Source: a bacterium
Lineage (GTDB): Bacteria > Bacillota_I > Bacilli_A > RF39 > UBA660
Reading direction: 5' to 3'
Assembly (NCBI GenBank): GCA_029007415.1
Contig: JAQXHT010000063.1
Location: 1-5,627, forward strand
DNA length: 5,627 nt
Both the position numbers and the translations under genes were made by a program. Below, piece by piece: positions 4,718 through 5,627 of this stretch (position 1 is the stretch's first letter; each line of letters begins with the position of its first letter). The notes under the pieces were generated by a model. That model was not told the origin of the DNA and did no database searches. It was given only the letters and a program-made list of their open reading frames with translations.

Positions 4718-4987
4718 ATGGCTTTAACAAAAGTTGAAAAACAACAAATCATCAAAGAATTTGCAAGAGATGAAAAAGATACTGGTTCAACAGAAGTACA
4801 AATCGCTATTTTAACAAAAGAAATAGAGAAGTTAACAGCTCACTTAAAAGAACACAAACACGATTATCATTCAAACCGTGGACTTTTAATGAAGGTTGGA
4901 CAACGTCGTAGCTTACTTAAGTATTTAGCTAAAACTGATGTACAAAAGTATCGTGAAGTTGTTAAAAAATTAGGACTTAGAAAGTAA
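4718..4987 (+). CDS. rpsO: 30S ribosomal protein S15
   Basis: S15 is a primary binder of 16S rRNA in the central domain of the small subunit and helps form an intersubunit bridge. The 89 residues match the standard length. Signatures include DTGSTEVQIAILTKEI (about 20-35), LKEHKHDYHSNRGLLMKVGQRRSLLKYL (about 44-71, with the conserved H-x3-D-x2-S/R-RNA contact region) and the final YREVVKKLGLRK. ATG 4718 is chosen over an in-frame GTG at 4709, because AAGGAAGTG (4703-4711) is the ribosome site and overlaps that GTG. A strong promoter lies about 90 bases upstream and a terminator-like hairpin directly downstream, followed by pnp, the usual partner gene. Codon and base use are ordinary for the genome, unlike the cassette to the left. 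Confidence 0.98.
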   Translation: MALTKVEKQQIIKEFARDEKDTGSTEVQIAILTKEIEKLTAHLKEHKHDYHSNRGLLMKVGQRRSLLKYLAKTDVQKYREVVKKLGLRK

Positions 4988-5010
4988 CACTAGATACTAG
5001 TGTTTCTTTT
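4986..5010 (+). terminator. Rho-independent terminator or attenuator between rpsO and pnp
   Basis: A perfect 8-bp stem (AACACTAG at 4986-4993 with CTAGTGTT at 4997-5004) with a 3-base loop is followed by TCTTTTTCT. It overlaps the rpsO stop codon. As no separate promoter is visible before pnp, it probably allows partial read-through or acts as a processing site, as known for rpsO-pnp operons in other bacteria. Confidence 0.8.
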
Positions 5011-5035
5011 TCTATAGAGTAGAAATGAGGTATAT

Positions 5036-5627
5036 ATGAAGAAAGTATTTGAACTTGATTTTCATGGAAGAAAGATAGTTGTAGAACAAGGAGAATTAGC
5101 TAAACAAGCAACTGGTTCTGTTTTAATTCGTTATAATGACACCGTAATACTTACTGCCGTGGTAGTTGGAAAAACAGCTAACTTATTAAGTGACTTCTTC
5201 CCATTAACAGTTAATTATCAAGAAAAACTTTATTCTGTTGGAAAAATCCCTGGTGGTTTTATTAAAAGAGAAGGAAGACCAACTGATGCTGCCACTCTTG
5301 CAGCTAGAATGATTGATCGTCCAATGCGTCCTTTATTTAAAGAAGATTTTAAACATGAAGTTCAAATTATTAATACAGTATTATCAGTAGACCAAGATTG
5401 TTCACCAGAATTAGCTGCTATGTTTGGTTCAAGTCTTGCAACAATGTTAACAGGAGCACCATTTGCAGGTCCAGTAGCAGGCGTAAAGATTGGTTATATA
5501 AATAATGAGTTTGTTGTTAATCCTACACAAGAAGAGTTAGCAGAAAGTACTCTTGACCTTACCGTAGCTGGTACAATTGAAGCAATTACTATGGTAGAAG
5601 CTGGTAGTAAAGAATTAGATGAAGACA
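5036..5627 (+). CDS. pnp: Polynucleotide phosphorylase, N-terminal part (3' truncated by window edge)
   Basis: PNPase is a trimeric 3'-to-5' exoribonuclease that degrades RNA by phosphorolysis, and it works with other RNA-decay enzymes in the cytosol. About 197 codons of a usual 690-720 are present, covering the first RNase PH-like domain. Signatures are FELDFHGRKIVVEQGELAKQ (5-24), SVLIRYNDTVILTAV (27-41), FFPLTVNYQEKLYSVGKIPGGF (53-74), IKREGRPTD (75-83), RMIDRPMRPLF (90-100), and the SSLATMLTGAPFAGPVAGVKIG stretch, all typical of bacterial PNPase. GAGG (5027-5030) lies 5 bases before ATG 5036. The gene follows rpsO by 48 bases with a hairpin between. The KH and S1 RNA-binding domains would lie beyond the window. 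Identification is secure. Confidence 0.98.
   Translation, partial: MKKVFELDFHGRKIVVEQGELAKQATGSVLIRYNDTVILTAVVVGKTANLLSDFFPLTVNYQEKLYSVGKIPGGFIKREGRPTDAATLAARMIDRPMRPLFKEDFKHEVQIINTVLSVDQDCSPELAAMFGSSLATMLTGAPFAGPVAGVKIGYINNEFVVNPTQEELAESTLDLTVAGTIEAITMVEAGSKELDED

Overview
The window is AT-rich DNA from a low-GC Gram-positive bacterium (Bacillota). The SecA, S15 and PNPase sequences, strong AAGG-type ribosome binding sites and TTGACA/TATAAT promoters support this. An Erysipelotrichia-like lineage is a guess from base composition and protein flavour, not something the window proves. All seven complete reading frames end in TAA or TAG, tryptophan is TGG, and every gene is on the + strand.

Layout. 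Positions 1-1488 hold the 3' part of secA, closed by a Rho-independent terminator (1491-1515). Positions 4597-5627 hold a second housekeeping block: a sigma-A promoter, rpsO (ribosomal protein S15), a terminator-like hairpin and the 5' part of pnp (polynucleotide phosphorylase).

The roughly 3 kb between these blocks looks like an accessory islet. Its left half (1542-3099) is a very AT-rich three-gene cassette: a CutA-family protein followed by two tandem paralogues of the YgjV family of small inner-membrane proteins. This cassette is bounded by a 23-bp direct repeat (1542-1564 and 3077-3099, 21 of 23 positions identical). Each copy is built from two 12-bp units based on TTAGATACGTT, and the left copy also faces an inverted pair of the same unit.

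The right half (3100-4569) holds debris and oddities. There is a degenerate 10-bp phased repeat, an orphan fragment encoding a SecA-like SEC-C zinc tail, an unrecognised four-helix membrane protein, a three-unit 12-bp repeat, and a Fic-family gene. The Fic gene keeps its inhibitory helix and winged-helix tail but has lost the catalytic HxFx(D/E)GNGR segment by an in-frame deletion.

How they may work together: rpsO and pnp are the usual translation/RNA-decay pair. The cutA-ygjV-ygjV run appears to be one transcription unit from an extended -10 promoter just before cutA. A PII-like CutA trimer beside a pair of small membrane proteins suggests a cytosolic sensor with a membrane partner, but this is inference. 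No CRISPR array, tRNA, rRNA, transposase or recombinase gene is visible.
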